Below, in pieces: positions 16,661 to 25,001 of a stretch of DNA of 34,627 nt (positions are counted from its first letter, which is position 1; each line of letters begins with the position of its first letter). The notes beneath the pieces are model-generated. The model worked only from the letters and a program-made list of their open reading frames with translations, did not search any database and was not told the origin of the DNA. The stretch spans positions 1-34,627 of the forward strand of contig NZ_CANSMR010000047.1 of assembly GCF_947648125.1 (NCBI RefSeq), given 5' to 3'. The position numbers and the translations under genes were made by a program. Source of the DNA: an uncultured Bradyrhizobium sp. Its GTDB lineage: Bacteria > Pseudomonadota > Alphaproteobacteria > Rhizobiales > Xanthobacteraceae.

Positions 16661-17650
16661 ATGGCTACCAACAAGAAGAAGATTTTCATCACCCAGACTC
16701 TTTCTCCGGAGGCACGGGTCCTCCTCAACGAGCGGGATGATGTAGAACTCGTCGAATTTCCCAACCTGATCTCGGCCAAGGACTTCCAGGTGATGCTGGA
16801 GCAGCATGCGCCGGTCCACGGGGTGGCGCTGGGCGCTACCCGGTTCGGCGAGGCGGAGCTCGAGGCCTCCAAGGGCATGTTGGTGGTGACTCGGATCGGC
16901 GTCGGTTATGACGCGGTCGACGTGCCGGCGCTGTCCCGCCGCAAGGTGCCGCTGATGGTCGCAGGCACCGCGAACTCGCCGTCGGTCGCAGAGCACGCCG
17001 TGTTCATGATGCTGACGCTGGCCAAGCGCGCGCAGGAAATGCACGCGATGGTCAAGGAAGGCACCTGGGCGAGCCGGCTCGGCGTGCTGCCGTTCGACCT
17101 CTACGGCAAGACGGTCCTGATCGTCGGCTTCGGCCGCATCGGCACCCGCACCGCCAAGCGCTGCCTCGCGATGGAAATGAACGTGCTGGTCTACGATCCC
17201 TACAAGGCGGCCAGCGAGATCACCGCGGCCGGCTTTGAGGCGGTGCCGAGCCTCGAAGCGGCGCTGCCGCGGGCGGATTTCGTCACGATCCATTGCCCGA
17301 AGTCGCCCGAAACGGTCGGCCTGTTCAACGCCGCGCGGATCAGGCTGATGAAGCCGACCGCCTATCTCATCAACACCGCCCGCGGCGGCATCGTGGACGA
17401 GAAGGCGCTGCACGACGCGCTGGTGTCGGGCAAGCTCGCCGGCGCCGGCCTCGACGTGTTCGAGGTTGAGCCTCCGCCAGTCGGCCAGCCGCTGCACGCT
17501 TTGCCAAATGTGATCATGGCACCGCATGTTGCGGGTGTGACCGTCGAGGCCGTCGATCGGATGAGCGAGCAGACCGCGCGCAATATCCTGAGCGTGCTGG
17601 ACGGCAATCCGCTGCGCCAGAACGTGATCAATCAGGACGTCCTCGGCTGA
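16661..17650 (+). CDS. D-isomer-specific 2-hydroxyacid dehydrogenase
   Basis: ATG 16661 follows AGGGCAGGAA; the frame extends back to 16628 without such a site. The 329-residue product has the family layout: a split catalytic domain around a Rossmann domain with GFGRIG at about 156-161, an Asp in VYDPYK at the end of the next strand, the substrate-binding Arg in NTARGGIVDE (about 240), Glu in FEVEPPP and catalytic His in APHVAGVT (about 288). These enzymes interconvert 2-oxoacids and D-2-hydroxyacids with NAD(P)H. It is like SerA but lacks an ACT domain, so a catabolic role is more likely. It follows the ABC genes and precedes the amidase, probably in one operon. Confidence 0.9.
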   Translation: MATNKKKIFITQTLSPEARVLLNERDDVELVEFPNLISAKDFQVMLEQHAPVHGVALGATRFGEAELEASKGMLVVTRIGVGYDAVDVPALSRRKVPLMVAGTANSPSVAEHAVFMMLTLAKRAQEMHAMVKEGTWASRLGVLPFDLYGKTVLIVGFGRIGTRTAKRCLAMEMNVLVYDPYKAASEITAAGFEAVPSLEAALPRADFVTIHCPKSPETVGLFNAARIRLMKPTAYLINTARGGIVDEKALHDALVSGKLAGAGLDVFEVEPPPVGQPLHALPNVIMAPHVAGVTVEAVDRMSEQTARNILSVLDGNPLRQNVINQDVLG

Positions 17651-17719
17651 GCTTTCAGCCTTCCTCGTTTGCGCCGCGGCCGATCCTGCGAGGTCGGCCC
17701 GGCGATGCGGAGCATGCAC

Positions 17720-19147
17720 ATGGCTTTCAAGGAATTCGGCAACTACGATGCGGTCGGTCTCGCCGAGCTCGTCCGCAAGAAGGACGTCACGGCAAAGGAA
17801 CTGCTCGACGAGGCGATTTCGCGCACCGCCGCCCTCGATCCAAAGATCAACGCGGTCGTCGTCAAGCACTACGACTACGCCGAGCGCCAGATCGCCAAGG
17901 GATTGCCTGACGGCCCCTTCACCGGCGTACCGTTCCTCCTGAAGGATCTCGACCTGCTCGAGGGCACCCGCACCACGTCAGGCGCCAGCCTGCTGAAGGA
18001 CTTCGTCGCCGATCACAATAGCACGTTGACCCAGCGCTTCCTCGATGCGGGTCTTGCGATCTTCGGCAAGAGCGCGAGCCCGGAGTTCGGCCTGATGCCG
18101 ACGACGGAATCCCGCCTGTTCGGCCCGACCCGCAATCCCTGGAATCTCGACCATTCCTCCGGCGGCTCGTCCGGCGGCGCGGGGGCTGCGGTCGCGGCGC
18201 GCATCCTGCCCGTCGCGCATGCCAGCGACGGCGGCGGCTCGATCCGGATCCCCGCCTCCGCCTCCGGCGTGTTCGGCATGAAGCCGACGCGTGCCCGCAA
18301 CCCATGCGGTCCCGATCGTGGCGAAGGCTGGGGCGGCTTCTCTGTCGGCCATGTGCTGAGCATCAGTGTCCGCGACAGCGCCGTCATGATGGATGCGATC
18401 CATGGTCCGGAGCCGTCGAGCCTCTATGTCGCACCGCCGCCGGAGCGGCCGTTTTCCCAGGAGGTCGGCCGCGACCCCGGCCATTTGCGCATCAGCTTCA
18501 CCGACAAGTCGCCCTATGGCGATGCGATCGATCCCGAGATCGCAGCGGCAGTCCGCGACATCGCCAAGCTGCTCGCGGGCCTCGGCCACCATGTCGAGGA
18601 GCGCGCACCGCCGCTTGCCGCCGATCCCGCCGCGGTCATGACGACAATCGTCGGCGGCAACACGGCGCTGACCATCCGCCTGCTCGAACAGCGCGTCGGC
18701 CGCACGCTGACGTCGGACGATGTCGAGCGGCTGACGCTCGCCAGCGGCCAGAACTCGGTCAAGATGACCCCCGCCGACTATGTCGCCGCGCAGCTTGCGG
18801 CGTTCCAGATCTCACGCGGGCTCGCGACCTTCTTTGAGGGCTGCGACATCTTCCTCAGCCCGACGCTGTGCGCGCCGCCGCTTCGCATTGGCGAGCTGAA
18901 CACCATGTCCGAGGACCTGAGCCACATCGCGCCAGTGCTGCGCCGCTACATGCCGGGCACCTCGATGTTCAACATGTCCGGGCAGCCGGCAATGTCGGTG
19001 CCGCTGGCCTGGAACAAGGCCGGTCTGCCGCTCGGCATGATGTTCGCGGCCAAGCTTGGCAAGGAAGGACTGCTGTTTCGCCTGGCCGGCCAGCTCGAAC
19101 AGGTTCGTCCCTGGAAGGACCGGCGTCCGCCGGTTTGCGCCGCCTAG
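17720..19147 (+). CDS. Amidase-signature family hydrolase
   Basis: ATG 17720 is chosen because GCGGAG lies 7 bases upstream; ATG 17714 and an upstream frame to 17669 are alternatives. The 475-residue product has the Ser-cisSer-Lys triad of the amidase-signature family: K75 in PFLLKDLD, S151 in the GGSSGG block and S174 in GGGSIRIPAS. Enzymes with this fold hydrolyse amides, including indoleacetamide, aryl amides and short peptides. There is no GatB/GatC partner nearby and the sequence departs from GatA, so it is not a tRNA amidotransferase. No signal peptide is seen; it acts in the cytoplasm. Its gene is 69 bases after the dehydrogenase on the same strand, so it may act on the imported compound. 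Confidence 0.88.
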   Translation: MAFKEFGNYDAVGLAELVRKKDVTAKELLDEAISRTAALDPKINAVVVKHYDYAERQIAKGLPDGPFTGVPFLLKDLDLLEGTRTTSGASLLKDFVADHNSTLTQRFLDAGLAIFGKSASPEFGLMPTTESRLFGPTRNPWNLDHSSGGSSGGAGAAVAARILPVAHASDGGGSIRIPASASGVFGMKPTRARNPCGPDRGEGWGGFSVGHVLSISVRDSAVMMDAIHGPEPSSLYVAPPPERPFSQEVGRDPGHLRISFTDKSPYGDAIDPEIAAAVRDIAKLLAGLGHHVEERAPPLAADPAAVMTTIVGGNTALTIRLLEQRVGRTLTSDDVERLTLASGQNSVKMTPADYVAAQLAAFQISRGLATFFEGCDIFLSPTLCAPPLRIGELNTMSEDLSHIAPVLRRYMPGTSMFNMSGQPAMSVPLAWNKAGLPLGMMFAAKLGKEGLLFRLAGQLEQVRPWKDRRPPVCAA

Positions 19148-19238
19148 CTCGATCGGACGCGACAAAGGGCAGTCCAATCAGCTAGATAGGAAGGGCGTCG
19201 GCACGATTCCGCCGGCGTCATGCCTGGGAGACCGAACC

Positions 19239-19898
19239 GTGAGTGACCCGACCGACAATGCGCTCGCCGCAATCGCGAGCATTCTCGATCAGACGACGAC
19301 ACCTCCCGAGAAGTCCAAATCGTCCGACGACAAGTCGACCGACAAGACCGCCGACAAGGCATCCGAGCCTGCCGAGGAGCCGCCGGTCTCGATAGCGATG
19401 CCACCGCCTCTGCCGTCGTCCGTCGAGGTCGTTACCGTCGAGACGGTGTCCATCAATACCGTGCCTGTGGAGACCGCGCCTGCCGAGCCGACGACGGACG
19501 AGCCGCCGCCGATCGAGGAGCCCGAGCTACTGGTCGAACAATCTGAGCCGAGTGAGACCGAGCTGAGCGAACCCGAGCCGAGCGTGCCGGAGCCGGAGCC
19601 GATCCAGCCGCCCCAGCCGATCGAGGCCAACGGCTATTCAAAGTCCGGTCCCGGTCCGATGGCCGCGCTGCGCTTCCACTGGACGGTGCGTGAGGACGAC
19701 GGCCGATACTATGTCGACGAAACCGTCGGCGAAGGAGCAACCCCGCTGGTCAACGGCCCGATGGACAGGGACGCCGCGATCAAATTCGTCGACGATCGCG
19801 AGGCCGAAGCGCGACAGCGCTTCGAGCAATTCAAGCACGAGATCGTCAGCCGCACGGCGGCCGCCCTTCGGGCAAGCAGGGACCGCCACGAGGCCTGA
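19239..19898 (+). CDS. Hypothetical acidic Pro/Glu-rich protein
   Basis: GTG 19239 is chosen because GGGAGA lies 7 bases upstream; the open frame reaches back into the amidase gene. The 219-residue product has a Ser/Asp/Lys-rich first 45 residues, then a long acidic region (about 45-130) with many Pro-Glu and Ser-Glu repeats, predicted to be disordered. From about residue 140 there is a compact, better conserved-looking part (LRFHWTVREDDGRYYVDETVGEG, then DRDAAIKFVDDREAEARQRFEQFKHEI). That part probably forms a small beta-alpha unit. No signal peptide or membrane segment is present and no family is recognised. It lies between the amidase and pheC genes on the same strand, 49 bases before pheC. 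Confidence 0.75.
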   Translation: MSDPTDNALAAIASILDQTTTPPEKSKSSDDKSTDKTADKASEPAEEPPVSIAMPPPLPSSVEVVTVETVSINTVPVETAPAEPTTDEPPPIEEPELLVEQSEPSETELSEPEPSVPEPEPIQPPQPIEANGYSKSGPGPMAALRFHWTVREDDGRYYVDETVGEGATPLVNGPMDRDAAIKFVDDREAEARQRFEQFKHEIVSRTAAALRASRDRHEA

Positions 19899-19947
19899 AA
19901 CGCGATACGTGCTCACGGGCATCGCAAAAGCGGATGGAGAGAACTTG

Positions 19948-20721
19948 ATGTTTCGCGCGCTGGCCGGCCTCGCTCTCGCTTTGCTCATTTCTGCCGCGCA
20001 AGCGCAGCAGGCGCCGTCCCGGCTCGATGAGATCGTCAAGCGCGGCACACTGCGCGTCGGCATGACCGGCGACTACCTGCCCCTCACCGCGCTCGACAAG
20101 GAGACGAAGGCGTTTCGCGGCTTCGACGTCGACATGGCGCAATCGCTCGGCAAGGCGCTCGGCGTCAAGGTCGAGTTCGTGCCGACATCGTGGCCGCAGA
20201 TGACCAGGGATTTCGAGGCCGACAATTTCGACATCGCGATGGGCGGCGTCTCCATCACCTTCGATCGGCAGAAGAAGGGTCTGTTCTCGACGCCGATCAT
20301 GCGCGAGGGCAAGACGCCGATCGCGCGCTGCGCAGACAAGGGCAAGTTTGAGACCATCGCCGAGATCGACAAGCCCGGCACCCGCGTCATCGTCAATCCC
20401 GGCGGCACCAATGAGCGCTTTGCGCGCGCCAACGTGAAGACCGCCGACATTCGTGTCTTCAACGACAACACCAGGATCTTCGACGAGATCGCCAAGGGCG
20501 ACGCCGACCTGATGATGACCGACGCGTCCGAGACGCGCTATCAGCAGAAGCTGCATCCCGGCGTGCTCTGCGCCGTGCATCCCGACAAGCCGTTCGACTT
20601 TGCGGAAAAGGCCTACTGGATGCAGCGCGACGTCGCGTTAAAGGCGTTCGTCGACCAGTGGCTCCACATCGCGCACGAAGACGGCAGCTACGCGAAGATC
20701 TATGCCGCGTGGTTTGAATAG
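19948..20721 (+). CDS. pheC: Cyclohexadienyl dehydratase (periplasmic, PheC type)
   Basis: The 257-residue product has a signal peptide (residues 1-19, cleaved near AQA-Q) and a periplasmic-binding-protein fold of the family 3 type. It matches the PheC pattern closely: LRVGMTGDYLPLT, GFDVDMAQSLGKALG, FVPTSWPQMTRDF, DIAMGGVSI, NPGGTNERFARAN, DLMMTDASETR and AEKAYWMQRD. PheC converts prephenate to phenylpyruvate or arogenate to phenylalanine in the periplasm. The Glu in the TDASE motif corresponds to the region holding the catalytic acid. An amino-acid binding protein for ABC transport is the main alternative, but no permease gene is adjacent and the match to PheC is strong. GGATGGAGA precedes ATG 19948. 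Confidence 0.83.
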   Translation: MFRALAGLALALLISAAQAQQAPSRLDEIVKRGTLRVGMTGDYLPLTALDKETKAFRGFDVDMAQSLGKALGVKVEFVPTSWPQMTRDFEADNFDIAMGGVSITFDRQKKGLFSTPIMREGKTPIARCADKGKFETIAEIDKPGTRVIVNPGGTNERFARANVKTADIRVFNDNTRIFDEIAKGDADLMMTDASETRYQQKLHPGVLCAVHPDKPFDFAEKAYWMQRDVALKAFVDQWLHIAHEDGSYAKIYAAWFE

Positions 20722-20907
20722 GCTGCGTCAAGTTTGCTGCTCGCGTGCCGCAAATTAATGCGCACGGCCTGAAACCAGATCGAGATCCGGTGATTTGAAC
20801 CTAGGGCGCGAGGGCACGACTCATGTTCTGACCGTGACTTGGGGCACGTTCAGCGAGGCGGCCACCAAATAGCCTCGCGAACGGGATTCCCTGCACTGGA
20901 GGTCGAG

Positions 20908-21708
20908 ATGAAGAAGCTTCTGGCGATCGCCACGCTCGTGCTGGCGAGCACGGCGACAGCGCAGGCGCAATACACGTTCGATTACGGCGGCCGTACCATT
21001 CGCATCGATCCGGATCGCGGAACGGTTTCGATCCCGGGTGTCTATGACAACACCGGCCGCAGCACCAAGCGCGCCAAGCGTAAGGACGCCGAGCAGAAGC
21101 ACGAGACGGCCAAGGAGCCCACGGCGGCTTCTCCGTCTATGCCTGCCACGCCGCCAGCGGCCGCTGCATCACCCTCTCCGGCTGCCGTTGATCAGGCCGC
21201 TGCGCCGACGCCGACAGCAACAACGACGGAGCCTGCCAACGCGAGCGTTGCGCCAGCTCCGGCCACGGAGGCGACCGCCCCGCCGCCGCCACCCGCGCCG
21301 CCAGTTGCGCAGCAAAGCACCGCGCCGGCGGCGGCAAAGCCAGCCCCAGCGCCGACGGTCGGCGCCGTGTCGCCTGCACCCAAGCCGGCAGCGAACCCCG
21401 TGCAAGCAGCCAATTCGCCGCTCGGCGTCTGGCTGACCGAAGAGAAGGAAGGCAAGGTCCGCATCGAGCAATGCGGCGCCAATCTCTGCGGCTACTCGGT
21501 CGACAAGAAATCGAACGCCAACGGCGAGCAGGTTCTTATCAACATGAAGCCGGGCAAGGACAAATGGAGCGGCCGCATCTTCGATCCCAACAGCGGCAGC
21601 ACCTACGATTCCACCATCGCAGTGAAGAGCCCCGACACGCTGCGCGTCCAGGGTTGCGCATTCGGCGGCATGTTCTGCGGCGGCCAGACCTGGACGCGGG
21701 TGAATTGA
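20908..21708 (+). CDS. Exported DUF2147-domain protein with long Pro/Ala linker
   Basis: ATG 20908 follows CTGGAGGTC. The 266-residue product has a signal peptide (MKKLLAIATLVLASTATAQA, cleaved at about 20/21), a short Lys/Arg-rich segment (about 52-70), and a low-complexity Pro/Ala/Thr linker (about 72-165). A C-terminal DUF2147 domain runs from about 168 to 266, starting SPLGVWLTEEKEGKVRIEQC and ending FCGGQTWTRVN. The cysteines in EQCGANLCGY and GCAFGGMFCGG are in positions suited to disulfides in the periplasm. Some DUF2147 proteins are short with no linker, so this long form could span the cell-wall space. Function unknown; the gene looks monocistronic. Confidence 0.83.
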   Translation: MKKLLAIATLVLASTATAQAQYTFDYGGRTIRIDPDRGTVSIPGVYDNTGRSTKRAKRKDAEQKHETAKEPTAASPSMPATPPAAAASPSPAAVDQAAAPTPTATTTEPANASVAPAPATEATAPPPPPAPPVAQQSTAPAAAKPAPAPTVGAVSPAPKPAANPVQAANSPLGVWLTEEKEGKVRIEQCGANLCGYSVDKKSNANGEQVLINMKPGKDKWSGRIFDPNSGSTYDSTIAVKSPDTLRVQGCAFGGMFCGGQTWTRVN

Positions 21709-21720
21709 TCGACGAGGAAT

Positions 21721-21807
21721 CGTAGCCCGGATGGAGCGCAGCGAAATCCGGGATTGTCACCGCAGGAGAGATCGCCCCGGATTGCGCTTCGCTCCATCCG
21801 GGCTACG
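21721..21807. repeat. Palindromic intergenic repeat (GTAGCCCGGATGGAGC family)
   Basis: The left arm at 21721-21752 and the right arm at 21775-21807 are about 90 percent complementary, with a 22-base centre. Imperfect REP/ERIC-like elements with this sequence theme are widespread in proteobacterial gaps. Just after it lies a separate terminator. Confidence 0.7.
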
Positions 21808-21817
21808 CAAGGAACAA

Positions 21818-21847
21818 AAAAAGCCCCGCTTACGAGCGGGGCTTTTC
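21818..21847. terminator. Bidirectional intrinsic terminator
   Basis: AAAAGCCCCGCT at 21819-21830 pairs with AGCGGGGCTTTT at 21835-21846 across a TACG tetraloop. A-rich and T-rich flanks on both strands let it stop both the DUF2147 gene and the leftward cupin gene. Confidence 0.88.
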
Positions 21848-21870
21848 CGTTGGCCAGCAGCGACCGCACC

Positions 21871-22275
21871 TCAGCCCAGCTTGCCGTTATATTCCTCGTC
21901 GGTGACGTGCTCCATCCAGGTCGAGAACACGCCGTCGAGCGCCTCCTGCATGGCGATGTGGGTCATGCTGTTGTCCGGCGAGGCGCCGTGCCAGTGCTTC
22001 TCGTTCGGCGGGATCCAGACGACGTCGCCCGGGCGGATTTCCCGGATCGGCCCGCCCTTGGCCTGCACGCGGCCGATGCCCGAGATCACGTACAGCGTCT
22101 GCCCGAGCGGATGGGTGTGCCAGGCGGTGCGCGCGCCTGGCTCGAACGACACGCGCGAGGCGTTCAGCCGGGCCGGTGCCGGCGCCATGTTGATCGGATC
22201 CTGCAGCACGCTGCCGGTGAAGTGCTCCTTCGGCGCGCGGCGGGTCGGCCGCGAGCCGGAAACGTGGATATCCAT
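21871..22275 (-). CDS. Cupin-domain protein
   Basis: GGGAGG lies 7 bases before ATG 22275; the frame extends further into the RraA gene but this start is clearly better. The 134-residue single-domain cupin has H53, H55 and Q59 in AWHTHPLGQTLYV, and H94 and H96 in PPNEKHWHG. The usual motif 1 Glu is replaced by Gln, a change common in the quercetinase-like or CMD-like cupin subgroup. These residues suggest one metal site. Such cupins include isomerases, decarboxylases and the hydroxynitrile lyases. It is downstream of the RraA-like gene with 23 bases between, probably one operon, so it may act in the same pathway. Confidence 0.86.
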   Translation of the reverse strand: MDIHVSGSRPTRRAPKEHFTGSVLQDPINMAPAPARLNASRVSFEPGARTAWHTHPLGQTLYVISGIGRVQAKGGPIREIRPGDVVWIPPNEKHWHGASPDNSMTHIAMQEALDGVFSTWMEHVTDEEYNGKLG

Positions 22276-22298
22276 GGGGTTACCTCCCTCTCTTGACG

Positions 22299-22997
22299 TT
22301 ATTTCTTGGATGCGGCGTAGCGTGCCTTGGTCTCGGCGTTCATCGGATACAGGCCCGGCAACTGGGCGCCATTGTTCACCTCGTTGACGATCCAGGCTTC
22401 CATCCGTTCCTGCTCGGGTCCCTCGGCCAGCACCTGGTCGAGGAAGGCCTGCGGGATCAGCACCGCGCCGTCCTGGTCGGCCACCACCACGTCGTTCGGA
22501 AATACGGCAACGCCGCCGCAGCCGATCGGTTCGCCCCAGCCGACGAAGGTCAGGCCCGCGACCGACGGCGGCGCGGCGTAGCCGTCGCACCACACCGGCA
22601 GGCCGGTGCCGAGCACGCCCTCGACGTCGCGCACCACGCCATCGGTGATTAGCGCCGTTACCCCGCGCTTGACCATGCGGGCGCAGAGGATGTCGCCGAA
22701 AATGCCGGCATCGGTGATGCCCATCGCATCGACCACGGCAATGCAGCCCGTCGGCATCGCCTCGATCGCAGTGCGGGTCGAGATCGGCGACGACCAGGAT
22801 TCCGGCGTCGCCAGGTCCTCGCGGGCCGGCACGAAGCGCAGCGTGAAGGCCGGTCCGACCAACCGCTTCTGCCCGGGCTTCAAGGGCTTGGTGCCGCGCA
22901 TCCAGATGTTGCGCAGGCCCTTCTTGAGCAGGACCGTGGTGATGGTGGCGGTGGACACGTGCGACAGCGTCGCGATCGCTTCGGCGGACAGTGACAT
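22299..22997 (-). CDS. RraA-family protein (possible HMG/oxaloacetate-type aldolase)
   Basis: The 232-residue product, starting at ATG 22997, matches the RraA/4-hydroxy-4-methyl-2-oxoglutarate aldolase fold. It shows STATITTVLLKKG near the start, GDILCARMVKRGVTALITDGVVRDVEG (about 117-143) and a late strand FPNDVVVADQDGAVLIP. The GD-x5-R and ITDGVVRD positions bind the metal and the 2-oxoacid in aldolase members of the family. RNase E inhibition, known for E. coli RraA, is unlikely for this type. The start codon has only a distant GGAG, and the frame continues to 23108, so the start is less certain. It is divergent from pxpB. Confidence 0.85.
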   Translation of the reverse strand: MSLSAEAIATLSHVSTATITTVLLKKGLRNIWMRGTKPLKPGQKRLVGPAFTLRFVPAREDLATPESWSSPISTRTAIEAMPTGCIAVVDAMGITDAGIFGDILCARMVKRGVTALITDGVVRDVEGVLGTGLPVWCDGYAAPPSVAGLTFVGWGEPIGCGGVAVFPNDVVVADQDGAVLIPQAFLDQVLAEGPEQERMEAWIVNEVNNGAQLPGLYPMNAETKARYAASKK

Positions 22998-23210
22998 CTG
23001 GAAAGCTTGCTCCGATGGGAGGAAAAGACCGGCGCATGTTGCCGGGCGAAGGCCCTGCGTCAAGGGCTCCTCGAAAAACCTGCGATCATCCAAATTTATC
23101 GCCGGCATGCCGATTAATTTATTGAAGTTGCTGCATCATTTTGCACGAAGCGAATTCCGTTTTGAATCGAAACACGCTAGCTTGATGGCCGACCCAATCT
23201 GCTTGAGCCG
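22998..23210. other. Divergent intergenic region between rraA-like and pxpB genes
   Basis: The 213 bases between the two start codons must hold both promoters. The half next to pxpB is AT-richer (TTTATCGCC, TTAATTTATTGAAGTTGC), as expected for promoters. No operator was confidently identified. Confidence 0.5.
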
Positions 23211-23942
23211 ATGGCCGAACCCTTAACTCCTCCCCGCCTTTTGCCGAGTGGCGACAGCGCCATCACGGTGGAATTCAGCCGCACCATCGATGACACCGCC
23301 AACCGGCGGGTGCTCGCGCTCGACCGCGTAATTGCCGCCGAGCCGATCGCCGGCATCACCGAGACCGTGCCGACCTACCGCTCGCTGCTGGTGCATTACG
23401 ATCCCGTGCAAATCACCTTCGATGCGCTCGGCGAGCAACTGCTTGCGCGCGCCGCCAAGGCACCGCCGACCGAAAGCGGAACGCGGCGCTGGCGGATCCC
23501 GATCACCTATGGCGGCGAGCACGGCATCGATCTCGAGGATGTGGCGAAGGCACTCCAGACCACGCCAGATGAAATTGTCGCGCGCCACGCCGCCGGTGAC
23601 TATCGCGTCGCCATGATCGGCTTCACGCCCGGCTGGTCCTATCTCAGCGGGCTCGACAAGTTCCTGCATATGTCCAGGCGCAAGGAGCCGCGGCTCGTGA
23701 CCCCCGCCGGCACCATCTCGATCGGCGGCATCCAGACCGGCGTACAGTGCCTCGCCGGCCCGAGCGGCTGGCACCTGCTTGGCCGCACCCCGGTGCGAAC
23801 CTACCAATTGCATCGCGATCCGACCTTCCTGCTGGAGCCGGGCGATGCCGTCACCTTCACGGCAGTGGATGCCAAGACCTTTGCCGAGCAGGACCGCGCC
23901 GCCGAGGCCGGCGCGTTCGTCGCAGAACTGGTGACGCCATGA
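23211..23942 (+). CDS. pxpB: 5-oxoprolinase subunit PxpB
   Basis: The 243-residue product matches the PxpB/KipI family: LPSGDSAITVEFS near the N-terminus (about 10-23), YRSLLVHYDP, GFTPGWSYLSGLD in the middle and TPAGTISIGGIQTGV in the C-terminal cyclophilin-like part. In prokaryotes PxpA, PxpB and PxpC together cleave 5-oxoproline (pyroglutamate) to glutamate with ATP. The gene starts at ATG 23211 and its end overlaps the pxpC start by an ATGA junction. It is the first gene of the pxpBCA operon. Older names for this family include allophanate hydrolase subunit 1 and KipI. Confidence 0.9.
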   Translation: MAEPLTPPRLLPSGDSAITVEFSRTIDDTANRRVLALDRVIAAEPIAGITETVPTYRSLLVHYDPVQITFDALGEQLLARAAKAPPTESGTRRWRIPITYGGEHGIDLEDVAKALQTTPDEIVARHAAGDYRVAMIGFTPGWSYLSGLDKFLHMSRRKEPRLVTPAGTISIGGIQTGVQCLAGPSGWHLLGRTPVRTYQLHRDPTFLLEPGDAVTFTAVDAKTFAEQDRAAEAGAFVAELVTP

Positions 23943-24973
23943 GCAAGCTCGTCGTCACCTCGATCGGCCCGGCCAGCTCGGTACAGGACGGCGGACGCCC
24001 GGGCTCGCAGCGCTACGGTCTGACGCCGAGCGGCGCGATGGATCGGCTTTCGCTGGCGGCCGCCAATACGCTGGTCGGCAATGAGCCGTTTGCCGCCGTG
24101 GTCGAGATCGGCCCGTTCGGTGCTACCTTCACCGCGCGCGGCGGTGCCGTGCGCATCGGGCTCGCCGGCGCATCGCGCAATGCGGATATCGGTGGCCGGC
24201 CGGTCGCCTTCGACAGTTCGGCAACGCTCGCCGAAGGTGAGACGCTCAATCTCGGTTTTGCGCGCGGCGGCTCGTTCAGCTATCTCGCGATCGAGCACGG
24301 CATCGAGGGCGAGCCGATGTTCGGCAGCCTCGCCGTCAACGCCCGGGCCGGGCTCGGCAGCCCCTACCCGCGGCCGCTGCAAAGCGGCGACGAATTGAAG
24401 ACGAAAGCTGCGAGCGGCGCCGCCGAGCGCCGCATCGAATTGCCCGCCGCCACCGAAGCGCCGATCCGCATCGTGTTCGGCCCGCAGGACGACGAGTTCA
24501 CCGCGGACAACAAGAGGCTGTTCCTCGACAGCGAATGGAAGATCTCGGCCACCAGCGACCGCATGGGCTACCGGCTCGAAGGGGCCGTCATCAAGCACAG
24601 CGACGGGCACAACATCGTCTCCGACGGCACCGTCAACGGCAGCATCCAGGTGCCCGGCAACGGCCAGCCGATCGTGCTGATGCCGGACCGCGGCACCAGC
24701 GGAGGCTATCCAAAGATCGCGACCGTGATCACGGCCGATCTTGGCCGCTTCGCGCAGATCTCCGCCGGCCGGCCATTCCGCTTCAAGGCCGTGACGATGG
24801 CGGAAGCGCAGGCCGAGGCGATCAAGTTCCACGCGCTGCTGCATTCCCTGACCGATCGCCTCCGCGGCATCGACGATTTTGGCCTCAACATCGAGGCGCT
24901 GCGGGATGCGAATGTCGCGGGTCAGGCCATCAGCGCCATCGATGTGACGACCTGGCAAGTTGCGCTACCCTGA
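23939..24973 (+). CDS. pxpC: 5-oxoprolinase subunit PxpC
   Basis: The 344-residue product starts [22 protein letters not shown], the typical opening of the PxpC/KipA (allophanate hydrolase subunit 2-like) family. Further marks are [36 protein letters not shown] and the late block [26 protein letters not shown]. The ATG overlaps the stop of pxpB (23939-23942), indicating coupled translation and a fixed ratio in the BC complex. The upstream open frame to 23747 belongs to the pxpB coding sequence and is not used. The pxpA gene follows after 28 bases. Confidence 0.92.
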   Translation: MSKLVVTSIGPASSVQDGGRPGSQRYGLTPSGAMDRLSLAAANTLVGNEPFAAVVEIGPFGATFTARGGAVRIGLAGASRNADIGGRPVAFDSSATLAEGETLNLGFARGGSFSYLAIEHGIEGEPMFGSLAVNARAGLGSPYPRPLQSGDELKTKAASGAAERRIELPAATEAPIRIVFGPQDDEFTADNKRLFLDSEWKISATSDRMGYRLEGAVIKHSDGHNIVSDGTVNGSIQVPGNGQPIVLMPDRGTSGGYPKIATVITADLGRFAQISAGRPFRFKAVTMAEAQAEAIKFHALLHSLTDRLRGIDDFGLNIEALRDANVAGQAISAIDVTTWQVALP

Positions 24974-25001
24974 ATCAGATACGAACAACGGATCGATCGT
25001 C

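Noticed and set aside
17720-19147. Assignment of the amidase as GatA
   Set aside because: No gatB or gatC is nearby and the gene sits with a transporter and a dehydrogenase; the triad alone does not distinguish GatA.
19690-19947. Upstream extension of the pheC frame
   Set aside because: It overlaps the acidic protein gene in another frame and would hide the signal peptide; ATG 19948 has a proper ribosome binding site.
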